Position numbers and translations under genes: made by a program. From G963668435 sp963668435 (GTDB lineage Bacteria; Latescibacterota; Latescibacteria; Latescibacterales; Latescibacteraceae): 64,000 nt of DNA. Below the pieces are notes generated by a model. It did no database searches. It was not told the origin of the DNA and saw only the letters and a list, made by a program, of their open reading frames with translations. The stretch lies in the NCBI GenBank assembly GCA_963668435.2, contig CAXXSC010000001.1:248001-312000 (forward strand), given 5' to 3'. Positions 41,462 to 50,153 of this stretch are shown piece by piece; the first letter of the stretch is position 1; the number at the start of each line of letters is the position of its first letter.

Positions 41462-42310
41462 ATGCCGCTTTACGGACGCTGCGGAGTCGCCATTCTCATC
41501 CTGTTCGGCCTTATGATAGTCCTGGGCGGTGCACTTGCCCCGTTTGATCCGCTGGAGGGCGATTATTCCACCATTTATTCCTCTCCCGGTCTCGATCATC
41601 TCATGGGAACCGATCATCTGGGCAGGGACCTGTTCAGCCGCCTTCTCGCGGGTTCGCGTACGACACTCGGGCTCGCCTGCATCATTGCCGCGGGTAATAT
41701 CGGCATAGCACTTCTGCTCGGTACGATTTCCGGTTTCAGCGGCGGCTGGATCGACGCCGTGTTCATGCGTCTGGTAGATGCGCTAATCGCGCTTCCCAAT
41801 TTCCTGCTGGCAGTCTGTTTTCTTGGAATCATGGGCGGCGGCACATGGAACCTCGTTCTCTTCCTCGTCCTGACCGGGTGGACACAGGTGGCAAGGATTG
41901 TACGGAATGAGCTGGCGGTTGTCAAGAACCTCGATTTCATTACATCAAACACCGCTGCGGGTTACTCGAGGGTGAGAAATATGTTCCTTCATGCCCTCCC
42001 GACTGTGCTTCCTCAGCTCATGGTGCTTTTTGTGACAGTGCTTATCGGCGACATATTCTCCATTGTATCGCTGAGTTTCCTCGGTATCGGTGTATCGCCG
42101 CAGATACCGGAATGGGGCGTTATCCTTTCCGACGCCCGTGAATCTTTTCTGACAACACCCTGGCTCCTGATATTCCCTTCGCTGTTTATTGGTCTGGTAG
42201 CCACAGGTTTGCATTTAACCGCGGATGGTCTCCGGGACATGCTCGACAAGAAACGCTCCCTGTTCAATGTCGACGAGGTGACTGTTTTCACGGAAGGCGG
42301 TATTCGATGA
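41462..42310 (+). CDS. ABC importer permease, DppC/NikC/OppC family
   Basis: The 282-residue second permease has the family hallmarks: APFDPLEGDYSTIYSSPGLDHLMGTDHLGRDLFSRLLAGSRTTL near the start, VARIVRNELAVVKNLDFITSNTAAGYSRVRNMFLHALPTVLPQLMV as coupling helix region, and GVSPQIPEWGVILSDARE near the end. ATG 41462 lies two bases after the DppB-like stop. The stop overlaps the binding-protein start (ATGA). With the partner permease it forms the channel. Confidence 0.92.
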   Translation: MPLYGRCGVAILILFGLMIVLGGALAPFDPLEGDYSTIYSSPGLDHLMGTDHLGRDLFSRLLAGSRTTLGLACIIAAGNIGIALLLGTISGFSGGWIDAVFMRLVDALIALPNFLLAVCFLGIMGGGTWNLVLFLVLTGWTQVARIVRNELAVVKNLDFITSNTAAGYSRVRNMFLHALPTVLPQLMVLFVTVLIGDIFSIVSLSFLGIGVSPQIPEWGVILSDARESFLTTPWLLIFPSLFIGLVATGLHLTADGLRDMLDKKRSLFNVDEVTVFTEGGIR

Positions 42311-43854
42311 AAATGCACGAAATAAAATATTTAAGGATTTTAACTGTTTTAGCCGCCTTCCTGCTGGGCATAGCGATTATTTCCGGCTGCGGCTCACCTG
42401 AAAGAAGTTCGAAAACACTCGTTATCGGGGTGCCGTCAAGGCTCAATCTCGGCTCGAACAATCCGGTCATGGTCCAGCGGAACACCAATGTCTGGGAGAC
42501 GCTCACCGACCTCGACCACTCACTCGTTTCCCAACCGAAATTGGCCACATCATGGCAGGTGAGCGCGGACGGCATGAACTGGACATTCCGGCTCAGGCAG
42601 GGTGTCGTTTTCCATGACGGTGCGGTACTCAACGCCGAACTTGTCAGGAAAAACATTCGGCGGCTCAAGGAGCATCCCGAACTTGACTATTACAGCGTCT
42701 ACACTCATCTCGAATCGGTTGAGGCCGAGGACGACTCGACGGTCGTTTGTGTCTTTTCACGGCCGATAGTTGACCTGCCGAACAAAGTCGGACACTATTT
42801 CGCAGGCATTTTCAGTCCGGCGTCATGGGGCGAGGACGGCAAGCTCAGCGCTCCCGTAGGCTGCGGACCTTTCACGTACGAGGGCGGCGAGATAGGGCAA
42901 TATGACAAGGTTGCCGCTTTTTCGGAATACTACAAAGGAAAGCCGTATTTCGACCATGTCGAGTTCCGCATTATTCCCGATCCGGTTGTCAGGATAATGT
43001 CGCTCCTTCGCGGCGATATTGATATGATCGCCCATCATGGCGGTGTTCCCGCGAACCAGCGATCGATGCTCACCGGAAAGGCAAATGTCAAGCTCGACTC
43101 TCTCGATGTGGCGATCACTCATTATATGCTGTTCAACTGTGCGCGCCCGCCTTTCGATAATGCCGCGGCAAGAGACGCCTTCGACCGTATCCTCGATCGT
43201 GATGAACTGGTGACGCGAATCCTCAGTGGTGCCGGGACCGCCGCGCACGATTATTTCATTGAAAAAGCGGTGCTGTGGGACAGTAAGCGGTTTTCGATCC
43301 ATCCCGATCCATCCCTGCCCGCCTCGGACCTGCCAGCCGAATTAAAGACAAGACCCCTCGTGCTCCTTGCAAACCAGGGCGACATGAACTCATGGGGATA
43401 CCGCCGTGTGGTGGATTATCTCGTCGATTACTGCCAGGGAGCGGATATCAGCTTATCTGTGGAGGTCCTCGAGGGTGGAGCATGGCAGGATGCCACGAGG
43501 GATGGCAAGTTCGATATCACACTCTATCCGCTTTCCATGCCGACAGGCACACCGGAACTGTTTATCCGCCGTCTGGCCTATTCCGAGGGTATGCGGGTGC
43601 GTTCCATCGGCAATACGACACATTACTCCTCAGCGGTGCTTGATTCGCTGTTCGAGGCCTCTCTCGGCGCATCGACCCTTGAAAGGCAGCAGTCAATGTT
43701 CAATAGTATACTCGACATGCTGGCACAGGAAAAACCTGTTGTCCCGCTTTTCCATGAACGGTATTATTTCGCCTATCGAACTGGCCTCGAGGGAGTAGCC
43801 CTCGACCCATTTCTGAAACCAGACCTTCACGCTCTCAGGGAGTCGCAGCAGTGA
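42307..43854 (+). CDS. Periplasmic binding lipoprotein, SBP family 5 (NikA/DppA-like)
   Basis: The 515-residue lipoprotein (lipobox GIAIISGC) resembles nickel- and peptide-binding proteins: VWETLTDLDHSLVSQPKLATSWQVSADGMNWTFRLRQGVVFHDGAVLNAELVRKNIRRL, VGCGPFTYEGG and EYYKGKPYFDHVEFRIIPD. Placement of the binding protein between permeases and ATPases is somewhat unusual. It overlaps the preceding permease and the next ATPase (GTGA). Context with a TonB receptor suggests a chelate ligand rather than free peptide, but that is inference. Confidence 0.9.
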   Translation: MKMHEIKYLRILTVLAAFLLGIAIISGCGSPERSSKTLVIGVPSRLNLGSNNPVMVQRNTNVWETLTDLDHSLVSQPKLATSWQVSADGMNWTFRLRQGVVFHDGAVLNAELVRKNIRRLKEHPELDYYSVYTHLESVEAEDDSTVVCVFSRPIVDLPNKVGHYFAGIFSPASWGEDGKLSAPVGCGPFTYEGGEIGQYDKVAAFSEYYKGKPYFDHVEFRIIPDPVVRIMSLLRGDIDMIAHHGGVPANQRSMLTGKANVKLDSLDVAITHYMLFNCARPPFDNAAARDAFDRILDRDELVTRILSGAGTAAHDYFIEKAVLWDSKRFSIHPDPSLPASDLPAELKTRPLVLLANQGDMNSWGYRRVVDYLVDYCQGADISLSVEVLEGGAWQDATRDGKFDITLYPLSMPTGTPELFIRRLAYSEGMRVRSIGNTTHYSSAVLDSLFEASLGASTLERQQSMFNSILDMLAQEKPVVPLFHERYYFAYRTGLEGVALDPFLKPDLHALRESQQ

Positions 43855-44696
43855 AAGGCACAGTAGCCATAAAAGACCTGTCGGTTACATTCGATACGCC
43901 AAACGGCGCAGTGAAAGCGGTTTCCTCCGTGACAATGACTGTCGGGGCCGGTAAACGGGCCGCGCTTCTCGGGGAAAGCGGCTGCGGCAAGAGTGTGCTT
44001 GCCCTCGCCATGTTCAACCTGCTACCCCGGAACGCGGTAGTCGAGGGCGCGATAACAGTCGACAATGTGACTGTATCGGACCCGGGAATGGCGCAGTCAG
44101 TGAGGGGGACGGTGTTGTCAATCTGCTGGTCCAATGCCGAGCGTTTTTTCAATCCGGTCATGACTGTGGGTGACCAGGTCGTGGAGGCATACGCCATCAA
44201 TCATCCCGGCAACAGGGCAGGAGGCCGCGACAAGGCATTCAGCCTGCTTGAAAATCTGGGGTTCGATGATCCCCGGCAGGTTTTTACCTCTTATCCTTTC
44301 CAGCTCAGCGGCGGCATGAACCAGCGAGCGATGATTGCCATGAGCATGATAAACGATCCGCCTGTTCTCGTTGTGGACGAGCCGACACGCGGCCTTGACG
44401 ATTTGAACCGAAAGCTGGTGATGGAGGCTGTCGACAGTCTCGACAATGTCACACTCCTGCTCATAACCCATGATGTCGATTGCGCTATCCGCATTTCAGA
44501 AACTGCCAGCATCATGAAAGAGGGGGCTATCATCGATTCCGGCCTGACCGGCGACATTCTAGTGATGCCCTCACACCCGTATACGGCACGTCTCGTGGAA
44601 TCCTGTCCCCATCACTGGAATGACCGGACCCGCCCGCTCATCGCAACTGAGAATACGAAGCATGTCCCGGATGGAGATCCTTATGACGCAACATGA
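43851..44696 (+). CDS. ABC importer ATPase, DppD/NikD family
   Basis: The 281-residue ATPase has Walker A GESGCGKSV, signature LSGGMNQR, Walker B VLVVDEPT and switch His in ITHD. It begins at GTG 43851 within the binding-protein stop. The C-terminal extension (HPYTARLVESCPHHWN) is the oligopeptide-family tail. It overlaps the next ATPase gene by 14 bases. It is shorter than many DppD proteins and lacks the Cys-rich iron-sulphur tail some have. Confidence 0.92.
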   Translation: MKGTVAIKDLSVTFDTPNGAVKAVSSVTMTVGAGKRAALLGESGCGKSVLALAMFNLLPRNAVVEGAITVDNVTVSDPGMAQSVRGTVLSICWSNAERFFNPVMTVGDQVVEAYAINHPGNRAGGRDKAFSLLENLGFDDPRQVFTSYPFQLSGGMNQRAMIAMSMINDPPVLVVDEPTRGLDDLNRKLVMEAVDSLDNVTLLLITHDVDCAIRISETASIMKEGAIIDSGLTGDILVMPSHPYTARLVESCPHHWNDRTRPLIATENTKHVPDGDPYDAT

Positions 44697-45372
44697 ATCG
44701 GTCATTGAGGCACGCGACCTCTCTGTATATCACCGTCATGGTACTGTTTTCAGCAGAAAAGCCTACTGTGTCCGAAACCTTAGTCTCCATGTGCACCGTG
44801 ACGAGATAGTCGGTCTTGCCGGGCCGAGCGGAAGCGGTAAAACCTCGGTGGGCAAGTCGCTGCTCGGCCTGATCGGCAGCTGGGATGGCGATGTATACTG
44901 GAATGGTCACAATATCAGGCGTGGTGTTCAACGGTCGCAGCGCAGGCAGTTCGGGTGGCTGCCGCAGGAATCGACACTGTCGTTCAATCCGGCGCGGCGT
45001 GTCGTCGATGTGCTGCTTGAAACCCTTGCTGCCAATGGCATGAGCGACGATGCCGAGAACCGCATACGGCATATGTGTGAATGCATGAACCTCGATTACA
45101 GTACAATTTTAAGATATCCGTTCGAGATGAGCGGCGGGCAGGTCCAGCGCTGCGCCCTGATCCGGGTGCTGATGCTTGACCCCGTATTTCTGATGCTCGA
45201 CGAACCGACATCCTCGCTGGATCCCATTACACAGCTCGATATTCTCCGTCTTCTGCTCGATTGGAAACGTGATCATGGGCTGACAATATTATATATTTCT
45301 CACTCGCGAACATTACTCGACCATCTCTGCCACCGTGTCATTCTTCTGGGACAAGAACATGAAAACGATTGA
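44683..45372 (+). CDS. ABC importer ATPase, DppF/NikE family
   Basis: The 229-residue ATPase has Walker A GPSGSGKTS, the Q-loop WLPQESTLSFNP, signature MSGGQVQR, Walker B FLMLDEPTSSLDP and switch His in ISHS. ATG 44683 has GGAG upstream, and the frame is open earlier inside the preceding gene. It ends early compared with typical DppF, matching NikE-sized proteins. Its 3' end overlaps the methyltransferase start. Confidence 0.92.
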   Translation: MTQHESVIEARDLSVYHRHGTVFSRKAYCVRNLSLHVHRDEIVGLAGPSGSGKTSVGKSLLGLIGSWDGDVYWNGHNIRRGVQRSQRRQFGWLPQESTLSFNPARRVVDVLLETLAANGMSDDAENRIRHMCECMNLDYSTILRYPFEMSGGQVQRCALIRVLMLDPVFLMLDEPTSSLDPITQLDILRLLLDWKRDHGLTILYISHSRTLLDHLCHRVILLGQEHEND

Positions 45373-46030
45373 ACATGAAGCTTCGGAAATGATTTCCGCC
45401 AACAGCGCCGCCTACACAAAGATTGTCGACGAATGGGATAAGGCCTGGGGCGAAAAAAACGAGAAAAACCATGCTCCATGCCGCGAGTTGTTTATACAGC
45501 ATCTCAATGGCAGTCGTGTGCTCGATGTTGGGTGCGGTCTCGGTCGGGACAGCCTGTTTTTCCAGTCAAATGGGCTTGATGTTTATGCGGCCGATCTCGT
45601 GACTGGTTTCCTCTCGAATATCCGCCGCTCGAATACCTCGGTCAGGGCATTTGCCATGGACGTGACCACTCCCTGTATTGCCGACTCGGTTTTCGACGGT
45701 ATTTTCGCTTTCGCGAGTTTCCTTCATGTGCCCCGCCCGATGTCGCTTGAAACACTGAAAGCCTATCGCTCTATGCTCAAACCGGGCGGCATTCTCTTTC
45801 TCTACCATGTGGCATCCCGAAAAGGTTTCGGCACCTATAAAGTCGACAATCTTCTTATCGAGAACAACCCCGCATTCTGCACTTGCCATGACGAAGACGA
45901 ACTCACCGGTCTCATTACCGGGGCCGGATTTGCCAGTTCGGAAATAATTCACCTCACAAAAATCGACAAGCCCTCGGAAACCGCTGTCAAGTACGGCCTG
46001 GAACCTTACCAGGTTCTCGCATGGAAATGA
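45359..46030 (+). CDS. Class I SAM-dependent methyltransferase
   Basis: The 223-residue protein has the motif I glycine loop (VLDVGCGLGRDSLFFQSNG), motif II acidic end (VYAADLV), the DGIFAFASFLHVP region and LKPGGILFLYHV. It overlaps the importer ATPase by 14 bases, so it is the last gene of the receptor-importer operon. The substrate is unknown. It could modify a metallophore or the imported ligand, or be a detoxifying thiol or metalloid methyltransferase. It is not an FkbG-like enzyme by position. Confidence 0.85.
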   Translation: MKTIEHEASEMISANSAAYTKIVDEWDKAWGEKNEKNHAPCRELFIQHLNGSRVLDVGCGLGRDSLFFQSNGLDVYAADLVTGFLSNIRRSNTSVRAFAMDVTTPCIADSVFDGIFAFASFLHVPRPMSLETLKAYRSMLKPGGILFLYHVASRKGFGTYKVDNLLIENNPAFCTCHDEDELTGLITGAGFASSEIIHLTKIDKPSETAVKYGLEPYQVLAWK

Positions 46031-46230
46031 TGCAATCTTTCATCCAATAAACAGCAAAACTGATATGATCATTGCGAAGATCACCGGGGCCGGTACTATT
46101 GGTTGAGTGAATGTCAAATTGATAATTGTTGACATGGTATTTGTTAAATGCTATCATGGTTGTATAGGTTTGTGCATGTGCCTTTGTGTCGTTAACAACA
46201 ACTCCTTTTGTATGCAGGGAGGGGTGGAAA

Positions 46231-46539
46231 ATGTCTGACAACGAAGTGAAAGAGATGCAGGCTGCCGGATGGTTTTTTCGGCTGATAGGTATTGGATGCA
46301 TACTGTTTGCTGTTATTTCTCTTGGTGGATGGGATTATAGCGGTATAAAAATCAAAATATTATTTTTGACATTAGGCGGTGTGTTAATTGCCTATGGACA
46401 ACGAGTAAGCATAGCCGATGCAAAATTGTTGAAAGAATGTCCGGAATGCGGGCAGGAGATTAGAATGACCAATAAGGTTTGCCCTTATTGTAATTGTGAC
46501 TTACATGTTACTACACGATTTCCGGGAATTGAGAATTAG
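46231..46539 (+). CDS. Small membrane protein with C-terminal zinc ribbon
   Basis: The 102-residue protein has two hydrophobic segments (WFFRLIGIGCILFAVISLGG and ILFLTLGGVLIAYG) and a zinc-ribbon motif with two Cys pairs (CPECG about residue 70, CPYC about residue 85). GGAGGGG upstream supports ATG 46231; an in-frame earlier start has no site. It stands alone between the importer operon and the convergent CotH operon. The preceding 200 bases hold no other gene. Function unknown. Confidence 0.7.
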   Translation: MSDNEVKEMQAAGWFFRLIGIGCILFAVISLGGWDYSGIKIKILFLTLGGVLIAYGQRVSIADAKLLKECPECGQEIRMTNKVCPYCNCDLHVTTRFPGIEN

Positions 46540-46587
46540 TACATGAATTGCCCGGATGTTCGCGTTGAGGAATCCTTTTGATATAAT

Positions 46588-49500
46588 TTATTTTATCAGC
46601 AGCAGGCGCTTTGTTTTATTGAAACTGCCGGTGGACATTTTATAGAGATATATTCCGCTTGGCAGATCGTTGAGATCAACAGTCAGGTTATGTTTTCCGC
46701 CGGTATAGTGCTTTCTTGTCAGTGTTTTGATTTTCTGACCGAGGACCGTGTATAGATCAATGGTAATGTAGGCATCTCTGGGAAGTTCAAACGTTATGGT
46801 TGTGGTCTGGTTGAATGGATTGGGATAATTTTGCCGGAGGATAAACGCACGGAACTCTTTGCCTGTCTCTTCATCAATTGTAATATAATTGTCATTGATC
46901 GATCCCGGGGTGCCCTGTAGTTTCGAAGGGCTCCAGTTTGCGCCCTGTGAGTTGTCACGCGCCGGATTGGAGAGAGAGATTGTCCTGGCCGCATCATCGT
47001 CAAGTTTCGGCCAGGGGCTGCGGTTGTTATATGTCAGCGAGTCGACAAGTGTACCATACTGGTCATAAAGGCGCACCGCATCACCGTTTTTATTCAAACC
47101 GAAATCGAAATCCCCCTGCCTGTTTGTGACAGACGGGTATATCTGTTTGAATTTCAGGCTGTCTGCGCATAAAATCAAGTACTCTTTGGGCAACAGTTCC
47201 GTGCCGTACTGAATTGTGAATTCGTTGTCATCCTGCGAATCTTTCATTACCCAGTGTCCGAGGTTGATAGTCTGATTGCTGTTATTGAAAAGCTCAATCC
47301 AGTCTCCGGTGTCGAAATCATTTTGCGACTGATAATTTACCTCATTGATGATAATTTCGGAGTTTGGCACATCACCCTCTTCAAATATTGCTTTCAGCGA
47401 AACATCGGTGTTGCCTGAAATACGTATTGTGATTGAATCGTCGTTTACGGCCCCCTCCCAGCCCACAAAACGGTATCCGGCTTTCGGTATGGCTATCAAG
47501 GTGACAGGGATGTTCGTGAAATACATGCCTTCCCAGGGGAATTCGTCGAGAACCATGCTATTGATCCTGATTGATCCCATTTCACTGCCGGAAACATCGA
47601 TCGAGAATTCCGCCCTGCTCCCGGTATCGAATTTATCCTCGATGAATGTTATCAGGTACTCGGGCCTTTTTTCGGCAAATACCTTGAGCACCTCCATGTT
47701 GTCGTGCCACTTCTCCATGGATTCGGGATAGCCCCATGTCTCAATGTGTGCGGGCATTTCCGTTTCGATATTACCCTCGATATCGGCAATGATGGAAAGT
47801 ACTGTCTCGCTTGAAAATAGTGTCGATAAATAATCCATCATACAATTGATGAACTTGTTCCTGAAACCATCGTTTCCCAGAAGCTTCCTGAGGATCATCG
47901 TCGACCATGCCGGATTCCTCCACTCTAAACCGTTCACGGTCATTGCATGATCGAGCGTATTATACGTGTAGGCGCTCGAAGATTTCAGTCCGAAACCGAA
48001 ATCCGTGTCGAAAAGCATCCAGCGCCATTTGCTACCGTCTTCTTTCTCGCGCCAGTACTTGATATTATTGCCCGGCCAGTCCTGATTGTCACAAAATATC
48101 TGTATGGCGTTGTAGGAAATGAATTCGTCAATATCCATCTGTTTTTCGACATACTCGTAGTTCTCGGCTTTGCTCAAATCATGTGATTCAATGTAATTAT
48201 AAAGGCGCTCATAATCCCCGGCCTCACCCTCTATGACTTTCGCGTTGAGCTCGAGCATATCAACATTATCGGGATCGGCATTGTGATGTGTGGCAAGGTA
48301 GTCTTCGTTTTGCTTCTCGCGTATACCTTGGATTCCCCAGTAACTGCCATTGATATAGACAAGCGCAGGCCTGAAATTCTGCTGATCAATATCAATGTCT
48401 TTAACCAGTGTCTGAATCATGCCGTCCCGAATATGTGTGAATTCGAAATCATTACCGGCATTCCTCAGGACAAAGGACTGGTATTCTTCAACATCACTAT
48501 CGGGGAATAGACGGCAATTGATTTTCTCGACACCGTATGAATTTCTGAAACTGACAGCGAGTGATTTCTGAGGCCAGTAGCGGCTTCCCAGGCCGCCCTT
48601 GATCGAAATACCGGCATCTTCGCTGAACAGCAGGCTTCCATCCGTCTCATAAAACTCAATATGTGCCGGACGTTCCCACTCGTTCCAATAGTTCGGAGAA
48701 CAATAGATGCCTGTGTCAGTGTCCCAGAGATTATCAGGCGGCGTTGAAATGGATATTACCGGAAGTGAGTGTTCGGCACCGACAAAATATGTCCTTGTTG
48801 TTATCGGGCCCGGCAGTCTGTTGCTATGAAACGCTCTTGCTTTGAATATAGCTGTCTCGGAAAGTGTGATCGGACCGGAATAATATGCCGAAGACATGTC
48901 CGGATCGTCGCCGCTCAGTGTGTAGTGTATCTCTTCAACAGGTGAATCGGTCGAAACAGTTACCGTGACAGGGCCTGTATAAAATCCTCCGGCAGGTTCC
49001 GTGTTGGCGGTCCCGGCATTTTCTGTAAAACCCTCTCTGTTTGTCGTTCCGGGTGTCGGTGCATTTGAAACAACCATCATCGAGCCGCCGTCCGGATAAC
49101 GTTCCTGCGAATTATCGACAGGCAAAAGCTCATAACTGAACTGGTCGCAGACAGTGCCTGTATCGCTGCTCAGTGTCAGCGTTTCTCCCGAGGCATCGAG
49201 CTTGAAATTTGTGTGAAGGCAGGGGGGCGTGAATTTAAGGTTTTCGGCGACACCGGAAGGATTCGTCGGGACACTGTCCATGCCCAGGGTCAGGTAGGGA
49301 TCTATAAACAAGTTATCTGAGTCTTCTTTGTTATTGTGCACCTGGATCGCCAGGACATTTTCACCGTTCACAAGAAGCGATTTGATGTTGTCGAGTCTGT
49401 ACCCCTCGGGAGGCAACCCCCAGTTCATGAGCGGATCCTTGTAATATATCGACTTCTGATTATACGGCGGGTGCTCATCGGCAAATCCGGAAACATTCGA

Positions 49501-50124
49501 GCGCGCGATTTCTACACCGTTCAGGTATGCCACAAAACCGTCATTGTAATCCACGTGGAAAAAAACATCGGTGATATGTGACAGGCTTGATACAGTAAAG
49601 GTCTTTCGGATGAAGAGTGTAATGGTTTTCGGGACAACGGTTGCTACGGTATTGTAGCCGTAGCCGAACTGGCTGGCGCCGGAGTTCCAGTTGTCATCAT
49701 TGAATCGTTGCTCCCTCCAGTTTTCAGGAGGAGCTTCCTTGCCTGTGAAATACCGCCAGATGTCACCCTTGTTTATTACCGTTTCCCAGTGTGACGGGTT
49801 CGTAACACGGTTTTTGCCCGATGCAAATACCAGAAGATGGCCATGAGGTGAGATCGTTATATGAGGAAATGTCCATTTTGCCGGATCATACTCGTTGTCT
49901 GAAAGTGTATAACCGTGAAGGTCGATGATATCGTTTCCGGGATTGTATATCTCGATCCAGTCTGAATTATCCCTGTCTTCATCTTTTACGGTGAGAATGT
50001 TGCTCGGCATGATCTCGTTGATAACCGGTGTTGCGGAAAACGCGCTGTCGATACAAATCAGACACAGCATCTGGAAGACGGTCAGGATAACAAAGCATAA
50101 TTTTTTAGCATAACCACACATCAT
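46588..50124 (-). CDS. Giant secreted lamin-tail / CotH kinase protein with sorting domain
   Basis: The 1178-residue protein has a signal sequence, then a lamin-tail domain (about 28-115, VINEIMPSN ... DWIEIYNPG), a beta-rich stretch, a chitobiase-like Ig segment (about 380-450, GGFYTGPVTVTV, EIHYTLSGDDPD) and a CotH domain (about 460-810). The CotH domain has ISIKGGLGSRYWPQKSL and the metal-binding WRWMLFDTDFGFG. A second lamin-tail domain (EIIINEVNYQSQND, about 970-1080) and a C-terminal sorting domain (NYPNPFNQTTTITF to the end) follow. CotH proteins are atypical kinases that phosphorylate secreted proteins. It is third in a minus-strand operon, 29 bases after its neighbour. A kinase role outside the cell is inference from the family. 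Confidence 0.88.
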   Translation of the reverse strand: MMCGYAKKLCFVILTVFQMLCLICIDSAFSATPVINEIMPSNILTVKDEDRDNSDWIEIYNPGNDIIDLHGYTLSDNEYDPAKWTFPHITISPHGHLLVFASGKNRVTNPSHWETVINKGDIWRYFTGKEAPPENWREQRFNDDNWNSGASQFGYGYNTVATVVPKTITLFIRKTFTVSSLSHITDVFFHVDYNDGFVAYLNGVEIARSNVSGFADEHPPYNQKSIYYKDPLMNWGLPPEGYRLDNIKSLLVNGENVLAIQVHNNKEDSDNLFIDPYLTLGMDSVPTNPSGVAENLKFTPPCLHTNFKLDASGETLTLSSDTGTVCDQFSYELLPVDNSQERYPDGGSMMVVSNAPTPGTTNREGFTENAGTANTEPAGGFYTGPVTVTVSTDSPVEEIHYTLSGDDPDMSSAYYSGPITLSETAIFKARAFHSNRLPGPITTRTYFVGAEHSLPVISISTPPDNLWDTDTGIYCSPNYWNEWERPAHIEFYETDGSLLFSEDAGISIKGGLGSRYWPQKSLAVSFRNSYGVEKINCRLFPDSDVEEYQSFVLRNAGNDFEFTHIRDGMIQTLVKDIDIDQQNFRPALVYINGSYWGIQGIREKQNEDYLATHHNADPDNVDMLELNAKVIEGEAGDYERLYNYIESHDLSKAENYEYVEKQMDIDEFISYNAIQIFCDNQDWPGNNIKYWREKEDGSKWRWMLFDTDFGFGLKSSSAYTYNTLDHAMTVNGLEWRNPAWSTMILRKLLGNDGFRNKFINCMMDYLSTLFSSETVLSIIADIEGNIETEMPAHIETWGYPESMEKWHDNMEVLKVFAEKRPEYLITFIEDKFDTGSRAEFSIDVSGSEMGSIRINSMVLDEFPWEGMYFTNIPVTLIAIPKAGYRFVGWEGAVNDDSITIRISGNTDVSLKAIFEEGDVPNSEIIINEVNYQSQNDFDTGDWIELFNNSNQTINLGHWVMKDSQDDNEFTIQYGTELLPKEYLILCADSLKFKQIYPSVTNRQGDFDFGLNKNGDAVRLYDQYGTLVDSLTYNNRSPWPKLDDDAARTISLSNPARDNSQGANWSPSKLQGTPGSINDNYITIDEETGKEFRAFILRQNYPNPFNQTTTITFELPRDAYITIDLYTVLGQKIKTLTRKHYTGGKHNLTVDLNDLPSGIYLYKMSTGSFNKTKRLLLIK

Positions 50125-50153
50125 ACCGCTCTGTCAGTAATATGCATTTCATG

